Assembly (NCBI RefSeq): GCF_001698225.1
Contig: NZ_CP016594.1
Span: forward strand, 4,960,001-5,024,000
Source of the DNA: Gordonia terrae
Lineage (GTDB): Bacteria; Actinomycetota; Actinomycetes; Mycobacteriales; Mycobacteriaceae
Direction of reading: 5' to 3'
Length of the DNA: 64,000 nucleotides
The stretch's first letter is position 1. Each line of letters begins with the position of its first letter. This document shows positions 43,792-54,871 of this stretch, in pieces. Under the pieces are notes generated by a model. It searched no databases. It was not told the origin of the DNA and saw nothing but the letters and a program-made list of their open reading frames with translations. The translations under genes were made by a program, and so were the position numbers.

Positions 43792-44925
43792 TCAGCGCGT
43801 CGGACCGTCGATGGAATACACGCGGAACGCTGTGTCGCGGAAAACTTTTCGCAGGGCCTCCGAGCCCCACTGGGAGACGCAATCGGCGAGCGCGCCCACG
43901 AGGACGTCGACCGCGGCGTTGGGCCGATCGATCGGGTAGTTGGACCCGAACATGATGCGGTCGGACCCGAAGTGGGTGATGACATGCTCGACGAAGGGAC
44001 CGATCATCTCGGCGAGGGTGGCCTGGCCGCCGATGTTGCCCCAGCGTTCGTGACCGTAACCGAGGATCGGCATCGCCAGGCCGGACAGCTTGACCACCAC
44101 GTTGCGATAGGTCGCAAGCGTCGTCATCCGCTCCCGCCACAACCGCCAGATGTCCGCGCGCGCAGCCGCTGTCGCACCGGTGCGCACCCCCACAGGACCG
44201 AAGACCCCGGCCGGTATGCCGAAGTGGTCGAGGATGATCGTCGTGTCCGGATACTCCCGGGCCAGCAGGATGACGTCGTAGAGCTGGTGTGAGTAGACCG
44301 ACGCCTCGAAGACGAGATCGCGGCTCGCGAGTTCGGCGAACCCCTCCAGGAACGCCGTCGAGGACAGTAGGTTGTCGGTGTCCCCGCCGTCGCGCACGCG
44401 CGGATCGGGATGCCGCGATGCGACGATGCGGATGCCGCGGAACCGCGGGGACGCCGCGAACTGCTCGTCGAGCATGTCCGCGAACGTCCGGGTGCGCGGA
44501 TCGCCGTGCGAGATGACGGCGCCGAGACGCGGCGTGCCGGCCTGACCGAACGGCAGACTCTCCAGATACCGCGTCTCCTCCACCGCGGTGCTGTCCACCG
44601 GGGGTTCGGTGGCGTCGGCGGCCTCGCGGCGCCAATGCGACTCGACGTGGACCACGGTGTCGATCGGCACCCCCACCACGGTCGGGACCAGCGCCGCGTC
44701 GGTGGCGTACTGCCGCGGCTCGTAGGCCCGGGCGACGGTGCGCGGGGTCAGGATGTACTCGCGGTCGGCGCGCGAGACCACCAGGGGGAACACCCGGTCA
44801 CCCAGGGTGGGGAGGAATCCGTACAACCTCGACGCCCGCGTGGCCGCCCACGGGGTACGCCGCGGGTTCCAGTGCTGCACATGGGCATCAACGATGCCCG
44901 TGAGGACCCCTTCGAGGGACGTCAT
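43792..44925 (-). CDS. Amidohydrolase-family (Amidohydro_2) metal-dependent hydrolase
   Basis: About 377 residues of the amidohydrolase 2 / ACMSD-type barrel: N-terminal IVDAHVQHWNP with an H-x-x-x-W variant of the HxH motif, VVHVESHW, TTIILDHFGIPAG and C-terminal FGSDRIMFGSNYPID with the metal aspartate. The first pair reads HVQHW, giving H-x-x-H rather than the usual HxH. It would hydrolyse lactones or decarboxylate ring acids. ATG 44925 (MTSLEGVL) is preferred over 44961 because AAGGTACGGGG precedes it. It is divergent from the flavohaemoglobin gene. Confidence 0.78.
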   Translation of the reverse strand: MTSLEGVLTGIVDAHVQHWNPRRTPWAATRASRLYGFLPTLGDRVFPLVVSRADREYILTPRTVARAYEPRQYATDAALVPTVVGVPIDTVVHVESHWRREAADATEPPVDSTAVEETRYLESLPFGQAGTPRLGAVISHGDPRTRTFADMLDEQFAASPRFRGIRIVASRHPDPRVRDGGDTDNLLSSTAFLEGFAELASRDLVFEASVYSHQLYDVILLAREYPDTTIILDHFGIPAGVFGPVGVRTGATAAARADIWRLWRERMTTLATYRNVVVKLSGLAMPILGYGHERWGNIGGQATLAEMIGPFVEHVITHFGSDRIMFGSNYPIDRPNAAVDVLVGALADCVSQWGSEALRKVFRDTAFRVYSIDGPTR

Positions 44926-45060
44926 CCCCGTACCTTGCCACACCTCATCACTGCCCGACATGGGATGCCGGATCCTGAATTGTGCCGTGTCGAAGGACTA
45001 GTGTGGGTCTCTTGAACCGGGTGGGGACACGAGCCGCGACGGAGGTGTGATCTTTTCGAT

Positions 45061-46212
45061 ATGGCGACACATTCGCGCCATGCGCTGCATCAGCTGCGGA
45101 CGGCTGTCAATCGGCACCCCGACCGGTTCGTCACCAACGTCTACACCCGGATGTTCGCGATCGACCCGGACCTGCGTGACCTGTTCGGTGTGTCGATGGC
45201 CGCCCAGCGGGTCGCCTTCCATCGCGTCATCGACCATGTCCTCGAAGCGATCCCGGCCGAGTCCGGCCATGCCGAACTCGTGGAGTTCCTCGCGCAACTC
45301 GGACGCGACCATCGCAAGTTCGGGGTGCAACCCGAGCATTACCACGTGATGTACGCGGCGCTGATGGGCGAGTTCGGCAGCCTCATGACCGGATACTGGG
45401 ACGCCGAGACCGAGCAGACCATCTCGCAGGCGATGATGCTGGTGACCGGGGTGATGCGCGGCGCGGCCGAGAGTGCGACCCATCCCGCGCGCTGGACCGC
45501 CGAAGTCGTCGAGAAGTACCGGATCACCCGCGACCTGGCGGTCGTCCGGCTCCTCGCGCATTCGCCGCTGACCTTCAACGCGGGGCAATACCTCGAGGTG
45601 CACACCCCGCAGTGGCCGAAGCAGTGGCGCAATCTCTCGCCCGCCATCCCGCCCAACCCGGCGGGAGAGCTGGAGTTCCACGTCCGCGCGGTGCCCCGGG
45701 GAACGGTCAGCACCGCGATCGTGAGCGAGACCAGCATCGGCGACGTGTGGACGCTGGCCCAGGGCCACGGCACCTTGCATGTCGACCGCGACAGCAAAGT
45801 CCTGATGGTCGCCGGCGGCACCGGACTCGCGCCGCTGCGGGCACTGTTGATCGAGATGTCCTCGCGCGTGGATTCGCCGGAGACGCACATCTTCTACGGG
45901 ATGCGCCACCCGGGCGAGCTGTACGACCTGACGGTGCTGCGACGCATCGCGTCGACCAATCCGTGGCTGCGCGTCACCGCCGTGTCCCAGGAGCGGACCG
46001 ATCCGTGGTGGATCAACGCGGTGGCCACGCCCGCCGAACTCGGCGTCGACCACGAGATCGGCACACTGGCCGACGTGGTGGTCCGGGCAGGCAACTGGGA
46101 GAACCACCAGGTGCTGATCGCAGGGTCGCCACAGATGATCGAGAACACCCGGCGCACCCTCATCATCGCCGGTGTGCGGGCCAGCCGCATCCAGCACGAC
46201 CCCGTGTTCTAG
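45061..46212 (+). CDS. Flavohaemoglobin, type-II-like
   Basis: 383 residues: globin domain (1-135, proximal histidine region HRKFGVQPEHY), FAD domain (150-245) and NAD domain (250-383, VAGGTGLAPLRALL, LIAGSPQMI). The length and arrangement match mycobacterial type II flavohaemoglobins. The FAD-binding R-x-Y-S of nitric-oxide-dioxygenase-type proteins is RNLS here, so flavin binding and electron source may differ. It may detoxify nitric oxide or oxidise another electron donor. A GGAGGTG lies somewhat far upstream of ATG 45061. Confidence 0.85.
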   Translation: MATHSRHALHQLRTAVNRHPDRFVTNVYTRMFAIDPDLRDLFGVSMAAQRVAFHRVIDHVLEAIPAESGHAELVEFLAQLGRDHRKFGVQPEHYHVMYAALMGEFGSLMTGYWDAETEQTISQAMMLVTGVMRGAAESATHPARWTAEVVEKYRITRDLAVVRLLAHSPLTFNAGQYLEVHTPQWPKQWRNLSPAIPPNPAGELEFHVRAVPRGTVSTAIVSETSIGDVWTLAQGHGTLHVDRDSKVLMVAGGTGLAPLRALLIEMSSRVDSPETHIFYGMRHPGELYDLTVLRRIASTNPWLRVTAVSQERTDPWWINAVATPAELGVDHEIGTLADVVVRAGNWENHQVLIAGSPQMIENTRRTLIIAGVRASRIQHDPVF

Positions 46213-46218
46213 GACCGC

Positions 46219-47295
46219 TCAGGGGACCTCGAGGCTAGGCTCACCGGCGGCCGGGGACGTGACCGTCTCGGTTTCGGTCACGGTGTACGTCTCCGGAGCC
46301 GACTCGGTGACCGTCTCCGTCCGCGTGACGGGGCGGGGGGTGCGCGTGACGGTCGTCGTACGAACGCTGGTCTCGGTCTCGGTTTCGGTGACCGTCGCCT
46401 GCTCGGTCGAGGTGACCGCCGCGGGGGTCTCGGTCACCGTGACGGGGGCCGGTTCGGCGATGGTCGACTCGGCGGTGAGGATCAGCGTGATCCCGACGGC
46501 ACCGAGGAAGACGGCGGCCCCGATCGCGGCACCGACGAACCACCATCGGCGACCGGTCGACGTCCGGGCGGCGACGGCAGTGGTTGCCGGCGCGACCACC
46601 GCGGCGTCGGCAGCGCCGAGTGCGGAGGCGAGCGACGGATTGTCCGCCACCGTCACCGGCCGCTGTGACGCGTACTCGAACGCCGGCGCGATCCCGGGGA
46701 GCTGAGCACCGGGGCCGACCACGATCACCGAGGTGATGTCGCGACCGCGAGGCAGCCTGGTGACCGCCGTCGCGAGCTGCGACGCCGCCTCCGGGTCGGT
46801 CATTGAGGCGACCTGGCCCGGCGTGAAATCTGCGGTGCCGAGGACGGCGCCGGACGCGGAGTCGACGGTGGCGAGGGTGGTGCCGGCCGCGGGCGCGGCG
46901 TTGCGATCAAGATCGACGACGGCCACCACCCCGCCGCGGGTCGAGTGGGTACACGCGATCTCGGCGAGAGCGGCGGCGTATCCGGTGACGACGACCTTGC
47001 CCGACCAAGACGGCCCGGTGCCCGCGCCCGGCGCGAAGACGCGAGCCAGATGATCGCGAACGTCGGCGCGGGACGCCGAGATGCCGATCCGGTCGACCTC
47101 GACGGGCACGGAGTCGACGAGTTCGACGATCGCGGCTTCGGCACCGGCGGCCGACGCATCGGGGAGGTCGACCAGGTTGCTCGCCAGGATGTGCCCGTCG
47201 GCATCGCGGACCACCGAGCTGATCTGATCGTCGACGACGGAGATGCCCAGGACCACGAACCCCGGCATCGGACCGTTCCCCGGTACCTCGGACAT
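46219..47295 (-). CDS. Membrane-anchored protein with ASKHA-like domain and Thr/Glu-rich tail
   Basis: 358 residues. Residues 1-230 are a soluble domain beginning VVLGISVVDDQISSVVRDADG, with GKVVVTGYAAALAEI and VIVVGPGAQLPGIAPAFEYA, the rhythm of an actin/Hsp70-like (ASKHA) ATPase, but without clear phosphate loops. A single membrane helix follows at about 257-278 (WWFVGAAIGAAVFLGAVGIT). The last 75 residues are Thr/Val/Glu repeats (TVTETPAAVTSTEQATVTE) likely outside the membrane. Actinobacterial family of unknown function, probably envelope-associated. Confidence 0.65.
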   Translation of the reverse strand: MSEVPGNGPMPGFVVLGISVVDDQISSVVRDADGHILASNLVDLPDASAAGAEAAIVELVDSVPVEVDRIGISASRADVRDHLARVFAPGAGTGPSWSGKVVVTGYAAALAEIACTHSTRGGVVAVVDLDRNAAPAAGTTLATVDSASGAVLGTADFTPGQVASMTDPEAASQLATAVTRLPRGRDITSVIVVGPGAQLPGIAPAFEYASQRPVTVADNPSLASALGAADAAVVAPATTAVAARTSTGRRWWFVGAAIGAAVFLGAVGITLILTAESTIAEPAPVTVTETPAAVTSTEQATVTETETETSVRTTTVTRTPRPVTRTETVTESAPETYTVTETETVTSPAAGEPSLEVP

Positions 47296-47393
47296 GGTTC
47301 ACCTCCCGTCGCCGACCTGCTGTGGCGTTCTGACCCGCAAGCCTAGCGGCTGGGGGCCGGACGCCGTGCACCCGGCTGTGCGAGGTGTACCGC

Positions 47394-48497
47394 TCAGATC
47401 GGCTCGGCGGGATGCTGGGTGTAGGCCGCGTCGCGGACCGCCTCGTCGGTCTCCAGGCCCGCACCCAGCGCGCCGCCGACGGTCGCGAGTGAACAGGTCA
47501 GCCAGGCCACCTCCAGGTAGTCGGTGAAGCCGGCCGGGTGACCGAGCGTCGCACCGAAGACCTGCGGCACCACCAGGCAGAGTGCCCCGACCGCGGACAG
47601 CACGAACAACGCCGCGTAGAAGGCGGCGACGCCCAGCACCACCGTGATGACCGTGACGATGTTGAACAGCGCCACCTGTTCTCGCGTCTGACGCGAACTG
47701 CCGCGTTCCCAGAGGTCGGCACCGATGATGAGTGTCGCGGTGATCGCGACGATCGAGCCGAGTGCGACCCCGGTCAGCCGGATCGCACCGAAAGTGTCTG
47801 CGAGCAACCAGATGTCGGCGGTCACCAGCGCGAAGACCCCGGCCGCGATGGCCCCGGTGAGCGCTCGGCTGAGACCGAGCGCGAGACGCCACGGACGATT
47901 GGCCCGCACCATGCCGGTGAGCAGACGCAGGTTCCCGGTCAGCACACGTGCGGTGAAGGCGGTGCCCGCCTCGTCGACGTCGGTCCCGAGCTGCCGGACG
48001 CGATGGCGGAGCGCCGACCGCGCCGGCGACTTCTGGTGTTCGCGGAGGTCGTCGGCGTCGGCACCGAGGAGTTGCCCGACGAGTCCGATGATGGTCCCGC
48101 GTGCCCGTTGCCGTACTCCGGTCGCGCCGAGTGCCGGCACCGAGAGGACCGCGACGCCGTGCACCGCGTTGGCATGCGCCACGACCGGACGTTTGCCGAC
48201 GTGCAGCGGCAGGTCGGTCAGACAGAGCACCAGATCCCATTCGTGTTCGAGCAGAAGGTCTCTGGTGGCGTCGACGATCTCGGCGTCACCGGCCGGTGGT
48301 TGGACGACGCCGGCCTCGAGGAGCTCGAGCTGCCAGCGGGCGCCGGGGAAGGTCGTCTGGATGTGGTCGGTCAGGTCGGCCTCGACCAGCTTGCGGGCGA
48401 GACCGATGGCCTGGCCCGGCGCGGCGACGACACCGAGGACGACGACGGGTTCATCCGGGGAATCCGGCCCGGGCGGCGGACCGGCGGAAGAGTCCAT
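47394..48497 (-). CDS. Multipass membrane protein of unknown function
   Basis: 367 residues. The first 180 are soluble with VVVLGVVAAPGQAIGLARKL and EHEWDLVLCLTDLPLHVGKRP. Four or five membrane helices follow between about 215 and 330 (ALTGAIAAGVFALVTADIWLL, ALGSIVAITATLIIGADLW, ALFNIVTVITVVLGVAAFYAALF). No family recognised. ATG 48497 begins the conserved part; the frame upstream covers the neighbouring SRPBCC gene. It lies 14 bp after that gene, so they may be co-transcribed. Confidence 0.7.
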   Translation of the reverse strand: MDSSAGPPPGPDSPDEPVVVLGVVAAPGQAIGLARKLVEADLTDHIQTTFPGARWQLELLEAGVVQPPAGDAEIVDATRDLLLEHEWDLVLCLTDLPLHVGKRPVVAHANAVHGVAVLSVPALGATGVRQRARGTIIGLVGQLLGADADDLREHQKSPARSALRHRVRQLGTDVDEAGTAFTARVLTGNLRLLTGMVRANRPWRLALGLSRALTGAIAAGVFALVTADIWLLADTFGAIRLTGVALGSIVAITATLIIGADLWERGSSRQTREQVALFNIVTVITVVLGVAAFYAALFVLSAVGALCLVVPQVFGATLGHPAGFTDYLEVAWLTCSLATVGGALGAGLETDEAVRDAAYTQHPAEPI

Positions 48498-48511
48498 GGA
48501 TGGTTCCGGAT

Positions 48512-48979
48512 TCAGGCGAACCGGCCCGCGAGAGCGCGGAGGGTGCTCTCGATCCCCTTGCCGTTCTTCTTGTCGTAGCCGATGAGTTCGATGATCTTCG
48601 GCAGCCGGAGCGTCGAGTAGTCGAAGGTCTCGGTCACGGCGGTGGTGGTCGGCGAGGTCGACTCGAGCTCCCACCGCCAGCGGTGACCCATCGGATGCTG
48701 CCACTCGACGACCCGGCCGGGTTCGAAGTCGGTGACGGTGGAGGTGATCTTGTACGGCACGCCGTACTGCTTCATCCCGACGCTGAAACGCGCCCCGCGG
48801 GTCAGCGTCTCCGGCCCGCTCACGGGGGTGTCGCGCACCGTGCCCGAGCCGTCGAGCTCCGGATGCCTGTGCGGGTTCGACACGAGCGCGAACACATCGG
48901 CGGCCGGGGCGTTCACGACGACCCGACGCGAGACCTTGTGCGGCCCGGCGTCGACGGTGGTGACGGGTTCAGAAGCCAT
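48512..48979 (-). CDS. SRPBCC-family protein
   Basis: 155 residues of the polyketide cyclase/START fold: VSRRVVVNAPAADVFALVSNPHRHPELDGSGT at the start, RVVEWQHPMGHRWRWELE in the middle and VTETFDYSTLRLPKIIELIGYDKKN at the end. It probably binds a hydrophobic ligand; the function is unknown. It precedes the multipass membrane protein on the same strand and follows hspR at a distance of 77 bp. Confidence 0.8.
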   Translation of the reverse strand: MASEPVTTVDAGPHKVSRRVVVNAPAADVFALVSNPHRHPELDGSGTVRDTPVSGPETLTRGARFSVGMKQYGVPYKITSTVTDFEPGRVVEWQHPMGHRWRWELESTSPTTTAVTETFDYSTLRLPKIIELIGYDKKNGKGIESTLRALAGRFA

Positions 48980-49056
48980 GCGGTCAACGTTACGCACCTC
49001 TGCGGGCCCGCGCCGAAACCACGGCCGGGCACCAGGACGCCGGGCCCGGTGGGCCG

Positions 49057-49455
49057 TCAGTCGGTGGTGCGCTTGCGCCGCGGCTGCCACACGACGAGAG
49101 CGTTGGTGCGCGGTACGGGCACGAGTTCGCCACCACGCCGGGCCCGCGACGCCTGCACCTCGTCGGTGAGTTCGCGGACGCGGTGCTGGAGCGCCTCGAC
49201 CTGATTGCTGAGGTCGATGATGCGCTTGATACCGGCGAGGTTGACGCCTTCCTCCTGCGAGAGACGCTGGATCTCTCGCAGGAGTTCGACATCGCGGGAC
49301 GAGTAGCGGCGTCCGCCGCCACTCGTCCGCTGGGGGGTGACCAGACCCAGTCGGTCATAGGTGCGCAGGGTCTGCGCGTGCATACCGGCGAGTTCGGCGG
49401 CCACCGAGATCAGAAAGGTCGCGCCGTCGGCGTCGAAGTTCTTCTGGCCGGCCAT
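49057..49455 (-). CDS. hspR: HspR, MerR-type heat-shock repressor
   Basis: 132-residue HspR. The MerR-like helix-turn-helix FLISVAAELAGMHAQTLRTYDRLGLV and wing TSGGGRRYSSRDVELLREI are followed by a dimerisation helix and the basic tail RRKRTTD. HspR, with DnaK as co-repressor, binds HAIR boxes and represses the dnaK operon; one such box lies at 53513-53533. It follows dnaJ by three bases as the last gene of the operon. Confidence 0.94.
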   Translation of the reverse strand: MAGQKNFDADGATFLISVAAELAGMHAQTLRTYDRLGLVTPQRTSGGGRRYSSRDVELLREIQRLSQEEGVNLAGIKRIIDLSNQVEALQHRVRELTDEVQASRARRGGELVPVPRTNALVVWQPRRKRTTD

Positions 49456-49458
49456 CGC

Positions 49459-50661
49459 TCATCGCCCCCAGTCCGCCCGCGGATCGAAACCACTCGCCCG
49501 CTCGGCCTGGTCGTAGGCGCGCATCGCCTCGACCGCGGCCTCGTCCAGCTTGTTCGGGACCGCGACCTTCACGGTGACGAGCAGATCGCCTGCCCCGCCG
49601 GAGCGCTTGGGCACTCCGCGACCGCGCACGCGCAGCGTGCGTCCGTCGGTGGTGTTCGGCGGGATCTTCACCCCGACCGATCCCTCCAGGGTCGGCACCG
49701 AGACGGTCGCTCCGAGAACGAGTTCGGAGATCCGTACCGGCAGTTGCACCCGAAGGTCGTTGCCGCTGCGGGTGAACTGCTTGTGCGGGGTCACGTGCAC
49801 GACGACGTAGAGGTCGCCCGATGGGGCGCCACGCCGGCCGGCCTCGCCCTGTCCGGCGAGCCGGATGCGTTGTCCGTCCTCGACGCCGGCGGGGATCCGC
49901 ACGTTGATGGTGCGCGCGCGGACCTTCACCCCGCTGCCGTCGCAGTCGGTGCATGGATCGTCGATCCGCGAACCGGTGCCCTGGCAGTCCTGGCACGGCT
50001 CACTGAAACCGAATGCGCCCTGATTGCGGCTCACGAATCCGGAGCCGTTGCAGTTCGCGCACACCCGCGGACTCGTCCCGGGCTTGGCGCCCGAACCGTG
50101 GCAGGTGGTGCAGGGCGACGGGCTGGTCACCCTGAGTGGGACGGTCGTGCCGAGCGCGGCATCGGAGAACGAGAGCGTCGTCTCGGTCTCGAGATCCTTG
50201 CCGCGACGCGGGCGGCTCGCCGTCGAAGTACGTTGCGTTCCGCCGCCGCGGTTGAACAGTCCGTCGAAGATGTCGCCGAAACCGCCTCCGCCGCCACCGG
50301 TCTGCGCCCCGCCGAACAGGTCGCCGAGGTCGAAGTCGTTTCCGCCGCCGGTGGTGTAGGTGTTTCCGCCGCCGGGGAAACCGCCCGGGAAGCCGTTGCC
50401 GCCGCCGCGGAATCGTCCGCCGGCGAACATGGCGCGCGTCTCGTCGTATTCCTTGCGCTTCTCGGCGTCGCCGAGCACGCTGTGGGCTTCGGACACCCGC
50501 TTGAAGCGCTCTTCGGCCGCGGTGTCACCCGGGTTGGCATCCGGGTGCAGCTCGCGCGCGAGCTTGCGATAGGCCTTCTTGATCTCTTCAGCCGAAGCGT
50601 CAGAAGCAACGCCCAGGTCCTTGTAGAAGTCGTGTTCTAACCACTCACGTTGTGGTGCCAC
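49459..50661 (-). CDS. dnaJ: Chaperone DnaJ
   Basis: 400 residues: J domain with HPD at about residues 43-45 ([11 protein letters not shown]), Gly/Phe-rich region (about 80-150), four CxxCxGxG zinc motifs ([32 protein letters not shown]) and the C-terminal substrate domain. It delivers substrates to DnaK and stimulates its ATPase. The GTG start at 50661 follows a near-perfect AAAGGAGGTGA. It is separated from grpE by 212 bp holding a large inverted repeat. Confidence 0.96.
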   Translation of the reverse strand: MAPQREWLEHDFYKDLGVASDASAEEIKKAYRKLARELHPDANPGDTAAEERFKRVSEAHSVLGDAEKRKEYDETRAMFAGGRFRGGGNGFPGGFPGGGNTYTTGGGNDFDLGDLFGGAQTGGGGGGFGDIFDGLFNRGGGTQRTSTASRPRRGKDLETETTLSFSDAALGTTVPLRVTSPSPCTTCHGSGAKPGTSPRVCANCNGSGFVSRNQGAFGFSEPCQDCQGTGSRIDDPCTDCDGSGVKVRARTINVRIPAGVEDGQRIRLAGQGEAGRRGAPSGDLYVVVHVTPHKQFTRSGNDLRVQLPVRISELVLGATVSVPTLEGSVGVKIPPNTTDGRTLRVRGRGVPKRSGGAGDLLVTVKVAVPNKLDEAAVEAMRAYDQAERASGFDPRADWGR

Positions 50662-50720
50662 CAGACGTCACCTCCTTTGAGTTCTGTTGTCTGGGTTGGT
50701 TTTTTCAGTTGGGGACACCC

Positions 50721-50830
50721 GCTCCCCGAGGTGCGAGCCGACCATCTGCTCCCTGAGGTGCGAGCGAAGCGAGCCACGAAGGGTTCGTCGCCCTTCGTGG
50801 CTCGTCGCTTGCGCTCCTCGCACCTCAGGG
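50721..50830. repeat. Large imperfect inverted repeat inside the dnaK operon
   Basis: Left arm 50751-50783 and right arm 50791-50830 share CCCTGAGGTGCGAG at the outer end and CGAGCCACGAAGGG at the inner end, around a seven-base loop; the right arm has about seven extra bases in its middle. A partial extra copy of the outer end (CCCCGAGGTGCGAGC) sits at 50724-50738. It fills much of the 212-bp grpE-dnaJ gap and would form a strong stem in the mRNA. It looks like a mobile or dispersed hairpin repeat of unknown family. Confidence 0.8.
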
Positions 50831-50873
50831 ATCAGTGGTGAGTTCGCCCACTCAGGATCGAGCGACGGTCGCT

Positions 50874-51517
50874 CTATTGTGCACCGGGTGCGTCGCCCGC
50901 AGGGGCGGGATCGGTGACCGTCACCATCGCGGTGCGGATCACCTTCTCGCCCAGGCGGTAGCCGCATCGGTACACCGATCCGATCACCGGATGCGCCCCG
51001 GTGCCGTCGTGCTGCACGGCTTCGTGGAGTTCGGGGTCGAACTCGTCACCGGCCGCACCGAAGGCCACGAGACCTTCGGCGGCCAGCACCCCGGTCAGCT
51101 TGTCGGCGACCGAACGCAGCGGACCGCTGTCGAGGTCGCCGTGCTCGCGGGCACGGTCGAGGTCGTCGATGATCGGGAGCAGCTTGTCGATCAGGATCTG
51201 CTTGCCGTAGGCGACCGAACCCTGCTTCTCCTCGGCGGCACGCCGCCGGAAGTTGGCGAATTGGGCTCGCTCGCGCTGCAGGTCGGCGGTCAGTTCGGCG
51301 ACCCGGGCATCCGGTTCGCCGGCTGCCCCGTCCGCCTGCTGCTCGTCACTGGCCTGCTCGTCGGTCTGGGACTCCTCTGCGACCGGTCCGGCATCGGCCG
51401 GGCCGGGGCCGGCGGCCGGCTCGTCGCGCACCTCACCCGTTTCCGGGTCGATGCGACGACGGTCGGTCACCGTCACCGGCTCCTCGCCGGACCCATTCGC
51501 CGAATGGGCTCCTGCGG

Positions 51518-51521
<4 letters not shown>
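50874..51521 (-). CDS. grpE: Nucleotide exchange factor GrpE
   Basis: 215 residues. A disordered acidic N-terminal third of about 60 residues is followed by a long coiled coil ([22 protein letters not shown]) and the conserved [13 protein letters not shown] and [26 protein letters not shown] beta domain (read in parts). It promotes ADP release from DnaK. The GTG start overlaps the dnaK stop (GTGA). Confidence 0.95.
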
Positions 51522-53362
<1,841 letters not shown>

Positions 53363-53478
53363 GTTTGGCTTCCTCCTAGTTTGCGGGTGTGCACCCGAGT
53401 CCTTGTCCCGAGGTCTCGAGACCGCGGGGATGTCGTGGTGAAACTCTGCGGGACCGGACTTCAGTGCGTCCGACTCAT

Positions 53479-53507
53479 GTCCTACTGAAAAAGCGGGTCC
53501 GAGTCAA
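53479..53507 (-). promoter_or_regulatory. dnaK operon promoter
   Basis: On the minus strand, TTGACT (53502-53507) and TAGGAC (53479-53484) are 17 bp apart, a good housekeeping-type promoter. It lies directly downstream of the HAIR box and gives a leader of about 110 bases. Region 53363-53722 contains this promoter, the HAIR box and the start region of the DapB-like gene; I see no other gene in it. Confidence 0.65.
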
Positions 53508-53512
53508 ACCTA

Positions 53513-53533
53513 CTTGAGTCTGGATCACTCAGG
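53513..53533. promoter_or_regulatory. HAIR box (HspR operator)
   Basis: CTTGAGT-N7-ACTCAGG (53513-53533) matches the HspR consensus CTTGAGT-N7-ACTCAAG at 13 of 14 positions. It is immediately upstream of the dnaK -35, where bound HspR would block polymerase. Confidence 0.88.
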
Positions 53534-53722
53534 TTTCTCGAAGTGTGTAACGGGCCCCCTCGCCGGATTGTTCCCGGATCGGCCAAAAAAGTTGAGCGGG
53601 GTCCGCTCATGCGGTCCGAGCCTTGACACCCGGGGGTCGGCGCGGCAGATTTCAACAGGAACCATATGATTCAACTTGGAGCAGCCGTCAACGCGGCGCC
53701 CCACGAGACTCGAGGACGGCCG

Positions 53723-54871
53723 ATGACGCCACGCCCGCCACTACCCGACGCCGCTTCGCCCGAACGTCCTCTACGGATCGCCGTGTGGGGACCGGGTGAG
53801 GTCGGGGGCGCGATCATCCGCGCCGCCGTCGCCGATCCCGCCTTCGACATCGCGGGCGCACTCGTCCACAATCCGAAGAAGGACGGCCGCGACATCGGCG
53901 AGCTGGTGCGCATCGACCCCATCGGGGTTCCGGCCACCACCGACCGCGACGCGATCAAGGCACTCGACGTCGACTGTGTCGTGGTCACACCTGCGCCGGC
54001 CGCGGTGCTCAAGGGCCTCGACGACGACGTCGTCGACCTGCTCGCGTCGGGGAAGAACGTGGTCGCCACCGCGGCCTATCACAACGTGTCGATGCCGAAC
54101 TGGATGAGCCCGTTCCGCAAGTCGCCGCAGCAGCTGCTCGAGGCATGCCAGAAGGGCGGTTCGACGCTGCACGGGACCGGCGTCCATCCCACGTTCATCG
54201 TCGAACGGCTGGCGATGACGATGGCCACGGCGATGTCGTCGGTCAGCCACGTCCGATCGGTGGAGGCGGTCGACTTCACCAGCGCGGGCTCGATGTGGGG
54301 CGGTCTCGGCGCACTGGGCTTTGGCGCCGACCTCGATTCCCTGGGCCCGGATTCGCCGGTCGCCCGCGGGGGCGATCTCTACTACGGCGACCTCACCGGC
54401 AACGTCGCACATGCGCTCTACGGTTCGGACAGCTCCGAGGTCCGCGTCGAGACGTCGCTGCGGGGCCTTCCCGCCGCCGCCGACGCCCAGGTCGGCAAGA
54501 CAACCATCACGAAGGGAACCGCGGCCGCACTGCACCTGACCCATCGCGGCTACCTCGGCGATCACCACTTCTTCACCAACGAGGAATGCTGGTACCTTGC
54601 CGCCGCAGACGTCGTCTACCGCGGCGACGATCTCCCCTTCGGCGGGTTCACCAGTCCGATCGCCTATACGCTCGTCGTGAGCGGCGAGCCGGCCGAGATC
54701 CGCACCCAGATGGAATTCGGTGTCGGTGCGGGCCACACGAATCCGATCACCACGGCATCCGTGCGAGCGGTGCTCGACTCGATCCCCGCGATCGTGGCCG
54801 CCGAGCCGGGAGTGCTCATCGACGACATCGGCCCGCACTACAAGCACGACGACCGGGTCCGGCTCTCGTGA
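53723..54871 (+). CDS. DapB-like NAD(P)-dependent oxidoreductase
   Basis: 382 residues with an N-terminal Rossmann fold (LRIAVWGPGEVGGAIIRAAV) of the dihydrodipicolinate-reductase-like/2,4-diaminopentanoate dehydrogenase type, common in mycolate actinomycetes near lipid and steroid genes. GKNVVATAAYHN and GVHPTFIVERLAM are typical of the group. The natural substrate is unknown. ATG 53723 has GAGGA upstream; ATG 53666 with AGGA is possible and would add 19 residues. It is translationally coupled to the next gene (GTGA). Confidence 0.78.
   Translation: MTPRPPLPDAASPERPLRIAVWGPGEVGGAIIRAAVADPAFDIAGALVHNPKKDGRDIGELVRIDPIGVPATTDRDAIKALDVDCVVVTPAPAAVLKGLDDDVVDLLASGKNVVATAAYHNVSMPNWMSPFRKSPQQLLEACQKGGSTLHGTGVHPTFIVERLAMTMATAMSSVSHVRSVEAVDFTSAGSMWGGLGALGFGADLDSLGPDSPVARGGDLYYGDLTGNVAHALYGSDSSEVRVETSLRGLPAAADAQVGKTTITKGTAAALHLTHRGYLGDHHFFTNEECWYLAAADVVYRGDDLPFGGFTSPIAYTLVVSGEPAEIRTQMEFGVGAGHTNPITTASVRAVLDSIPAIVAAEPGVLIDDIGPHYKHDDRVRLS

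Noticed and set aside
46230..46460. Val-Ser-Val-Thr-rich plus-strand open frame as a surface protein
   Set aside because: It is the antisense of the Thr/Glu-rich tail of the membrane-anchored protein on the minus strand, which has coherent domain structure.
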